64,000 bases of DNA. Source: Smittia aterrima (taxonomy: Eukaryota > Arthropoda > Insecta > Diptera > Chironomidae). The DNA is taken from assembly GCA_033063855.1 (NCBI GenBank), contig CP093831.1, forward strand, positions 248,001 through 312,000, given 5' to 3'. The translations under genes were made by a program, and so were the position numbers. This document shows positions 60,689 to 64,000 of the stretch, one piece after another (position 1 is the first letter of the stretch; each line of letters begins with the position of its first letter). The notes beneath the pieces were generated by a model. The model was not told where the DNA came from. It was given only the letters and a program-made list of their open reading frames with translations, and made no database searches.

Positions 60689-61555
60689 ATGTCGTCGCCG
60701 TCAGCTGGAAAACGGAGGTTAATGATCTTTCATACACAAAATCGGAACCTTATCTTATTTTTTTGTCATCTTATTGCAGAATGGACACTGATGTGATCAA
60801 GTTAATAGAATCGAAACATGAAGTAACTTTACTTGGCAATGGTTCAAATCTCAATGAGTTTTGTGTAAAATTTTACGGTCCTAGAGGTATCAAAATTTCA
60901 TATATAAATTACCTAAACTTAATTATTGACGATAATTTATTTTATTTTAGGTACTCCTTACGAAACTGGTATTTGGAAAGTTCGTGTACATCTTCCAGAG
61001 CATTATCCTTTCAAATCTCCTTCAATTGGTGAGTTTTATTCTGAAAGAAACAAATCAAATATTATAACTCACTTTTCTGTTGACAGGATTCATGAATAAA
61101 ATTTTTCATCCAAACATCGATGAAGTCTCTGGAACTGTTTGCCTCGATGTCATCAATCAAGGTAAGCTCAACTTATCTAGCTGCTAAATATTTTTATGGG
61201 TAAAACAATAAAATTCAAGCTTGGACTGCGCTTTACGATCTCTCAAATATTTTTGAGTCCTTCCTGCCTCAACTTCTGACGTATCCGAACCCTATCGATC
61301 CTCTAAATGGAGACGCAGCAGCAATGTACCTCCACAAACCCGAAGAGTACAAAAAAAAGGTTTCAGGTAAGTCCAATAATGCAAATTCCTTGGTTAAATA
61401 AATTTTGTAATTAATTTTGTTACTAAGATTACGTCAAACGGTTTGCAACAGAAGAAGCCCTCCGAGAGACAGAGAAAAACGATCAGAGCAGTGACGATGA
61501 AAGTAGTATGAGCGATTTCAGCGAAGATGACATGGCGAAAGACATGGAACTGTGA
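60689..61555 (+). CDS. UbcE2H: Ubiquitin-conjugating enzyme E2 H
   Basis: E2 enzyme that accepts ubiquitin from E1 as a thioester and works with the GID/CTLH E3 ligase in vertebrates and yeast (Ubc8). Exons: 60689-60717, 60780-60886, 60951-61028, 61087-61161, 61220-61366, 61428-61555; 187 aa against 183 in human. The UBC fold is complete: MDTDVIKLIES, the PYETGIWKVRVHLPEHYPF core, HPNIDEVSGTVCLDV with catalytic Cys90, and NPIDPLNGDAAAMY. The Asp/Ser-rich acidic tail (DDESSMSDFSEDDM) is the hallmark that separates UBE2H from other E2s. The start MSSPSAGKRR matches the family. Confidence 0.96.
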
Positions 61556-64000
61556 TTCGTATTCATGGGAGAATGAAGAAATCATCGTACTTTAAGATTA
61601 TTATTCTTAAATGAAGAGTGGCAAAAATTCAAGCTTGTCTATTTAAAGTTAAACGTTCAAAATACAATTTATTTTTAAAGAAATGATTTAAAAAATTTAA
61701 AGTTGTTTTGAAACATTTTATGAGCGATAAACTTTGTTTGAAATATTTTTAATACATTTTGAATTGGATTTAAACAGAGATTTTAAACAATATTTTCATC
61801 TCCTTTCAATAATCTTGGTTTTGCAATTAAAACTTACCTTATGTGATTTTTCAACTCAGTCATTTGTATGTTATGACCTTAAAAAAAATAAAACATTCGT
61901 TTACAATTTTCTGTTTTAACTTTTTCAAATTGATCGAAATTTGCTATCTAACAATAGCATTAGGTTCACTCGTCTGTAGCAAATCGTTTGAGAAAGAAAT
62001 CTTGAAACTTCCACTGTCCCAAGAGACCCATTTCCCTTAGAAAACATTTTCTGAACATTTTCTCTAAAAATCTCAGATAACGACGCGAATAATAAAAACG
62101 TTCGTGACCAGAATAGAAATCATCTTCGCCTTCAGGTCCGCCAATTTGTAATAGAATTGTCATCTTAAATAAAAACTCATTTTTAAATAAAAGAACATGC
62201 GAACTTCAATTTGTTAAATTATTCTGAAATTGCATTTTTTTTTTCATGTCACTGCAGCTCTTATATTGCTATCTTGATTTCTAGTTGTTTTTGCAGAAAC
62301 ATGAAATGAGCTACTTAATAATTCACTCAACATAGTCACTGTGGCAGAGTTTCTAAAAAGTTAAAAAAAAAACCAAGCCATTCAAACCGTTGTCCTTGAG
62401 TAATATTAACACGAACTTGATAATAATTTAGGTAATTTAACCACCAAACACGCCTTCTCATCAAACGTTGTTTTCATTTCAATTTAATCACAATTAAAGT
62501 GAAAATCGATTGAACTTGTTGAAGTCAAACTCACGCCTTTGTATGCTTTGAGCACGCGAGATTAAAGAAATCGACGAAAGTAAATATAAGGGTGACACAA
62601 AAATAAAAAGAGCGTGGAAATGTAAATAAGAATTGACCTGACTTCGCTTTCAAACAGACTTCAAATTTATTAATTGAAACCTCTTTCCAAAAACGAAAAT
62701 CAGGTCAAAGCCTCATGAGAATTCACACTTTACGATTCTAGAGAATGTGTGAAAAAACGAGTAATTTAATCAAATTAATCGTGAATCAGATCATGTTTGT
62801 GTCGCCCTAAACCAGATTGTCGTTCGTAGTGAAGTCACTTGAAATCATCAGGCTGTGAAATTCATATTAGGGGCGATATCAATTTGCTTCAATTTCCTTT
62901 CTCTCATCCCTCAAGAGAATTAGAATTCTAGATTTTTTGTCGATTTATTTTACTGTGATTTTCGCTTAATGTTGAACAGTTTTTGCAGTCGTCATTATTT
63001 ACCAGAAATATAATAATGACTGTGGGTTTGTCCAATTTATTGTTCTGGCAAATGCAATAAAGTCAATAATGGCAATCAAATTAACAGCAAAAAATGAATA
63101 AAAAAATTGTTTCCCGAGTCTGAATAGTTTTTGAAACGTTACAAATATCACTGATATTCTTCACTAGAATGTTTGGAAAGATTATTATTTTGCGAGACCT
63201 GACTGGAACTATTTGGAATTTTCCTTTACAAAAATTTCTATTCCACCCTCTATGCTTTAAGTATCAACAAAAATTAAAAACACGCCCACAACTAAAATAC
63301 GCGAAGAAAAACAATGATTCTTGTGAATAAATGTTTATTTTTCATGATTAAATTTTCGCTGTAATATGAATTACTTCATTATCAAGCTGAAGTCATCCAC
63401 GGAAGCGAAGAAAATTAAATAAAACGGAATGAAATTTTCATGAATAAAATTTATTGTTGTTTTTAAAAGTTATGGAAAGTGAAGCGTGGGTGGGTTTAGG
63501 GTGGCAAGAAAAGCTTTATTTACGACAAGAGCTTTCGAAATTGATTTTCAACCCAGCAGAGTTGTTTTAATTAATTTCTGATGGTTACCGAATTGAAGGG
63601 AAGTTAATTAACTTGTTTTTCATTTAATTAAATCACCTCAAATGTTTATTTTAAAATTGAATTCACGGTATAATCCGACAAAACGAGAACGAGAGAACCC
63701 CTTTCAATTGAATATTTTGGGAGTCGGGCTTTAAAGCACTAGACCACAGACTTATTTGAGGGAGGAACTGGATCGCTACAGAGATAAATAGAAATTGAAT
63801 AAAAGCCTTCACACAAATCGACTCACTTGAGGAAATTGAATCGTTTTAAGGGTTATTAGGACAGAAAATCCTTTTATTGTGTCAATATTCTGCTTTCATT
63901 GGCATTTTCAATAAATAAAAGCCCTTTAGGAAATTCTCATGTAAACTGAGCTCTCCCTGATTGAAACTGTTAGTAAATCCTTCTGCTTGATAAATAACTC
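61556..64000. other. Right-edge non-coding region
   Basis: AT-rich DNA after UBE2H. Its 3' UTR occupies the first part. A 65-codon ATG frame on the minus strand (62163-61966) encodes a compact, aromatic- and arginine-rich peptide beginning MTILLQIGGPEGEDD; I do not recognise it and cannot show it is real. Nothing else recognised to the window end. Confidence 0.5.

Overview
The window is nuclear DNA of an insect, most likely a nematoceran dipteran of the midge/mosquito type. The DNA is AT-rich. Genes are broken by many short GT-AG introns (50-110 bp) plus one very long one. The proteins are insect members of animal families: neuroligin, Moira/SMARCC, SCAF4/8-like, MADF-BESS, RhoGAP54D/ARHGAP19, LSm1, LETM1, fatty acyl-CoA reductase and UBE2H. 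The taxonomic placement is an inference from protein resemblance. No bacterial or organellar signature was seen.

Layout. 1-8914 is non-coding and reads as upstream sequence of the neuroligin gene. 8964-26038 (+) is a 12-coding-exon neuroligin with a 13.2 kb second intron. 27822-31348 (-) is Moira/SMARCC. 32337-33881 (+) is an arginine/serine-rich protein I could not identify. 34996-38470 (-) is a SCAF4/SCAF8-like CTD-interacting RRM protein. 38705-39560 (-) is a MADF-BESS factor. 39811-43204 (+) is an ARHGAP19/RhoGAP54D-type RhoGAP. 43382-43980 (-) is LSm1. 45084-47878 (+) is LETM1. These genes are compact and their reading frames close exactly across all inferred splices, except at the LETM1 5' end.

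48013-57652 is a rearranged accessory island between LETM1 and a fatty acyl-CoA reductase (57718-59493, -). A gene for a secreted triple C-type-lectin-domain protein is duplicated in the same orientation (48236-49715 and 55727-57270). The left copy has lost a splice acceptor. Between the copies lie five copies of an unrecognised coiled-coil gene in alternating orientation (+ - + - +). They form a 3.48 kb near-perfect palindrome plus a second palindrome, equivalent to two 1901 bp tandem units. This is the most unusual structure here.

60689-61555 (+) is UBE2H. 61556-64000 shows nothing certain.

The housekeeping genes share nuclear and RNA-related themes (chromatin remodelling, transcription termination/CTD binding, mRNA decay, a transcription factor), but nothing suggests an operon or shared pathway. 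The island is the only part that looks dynamic.
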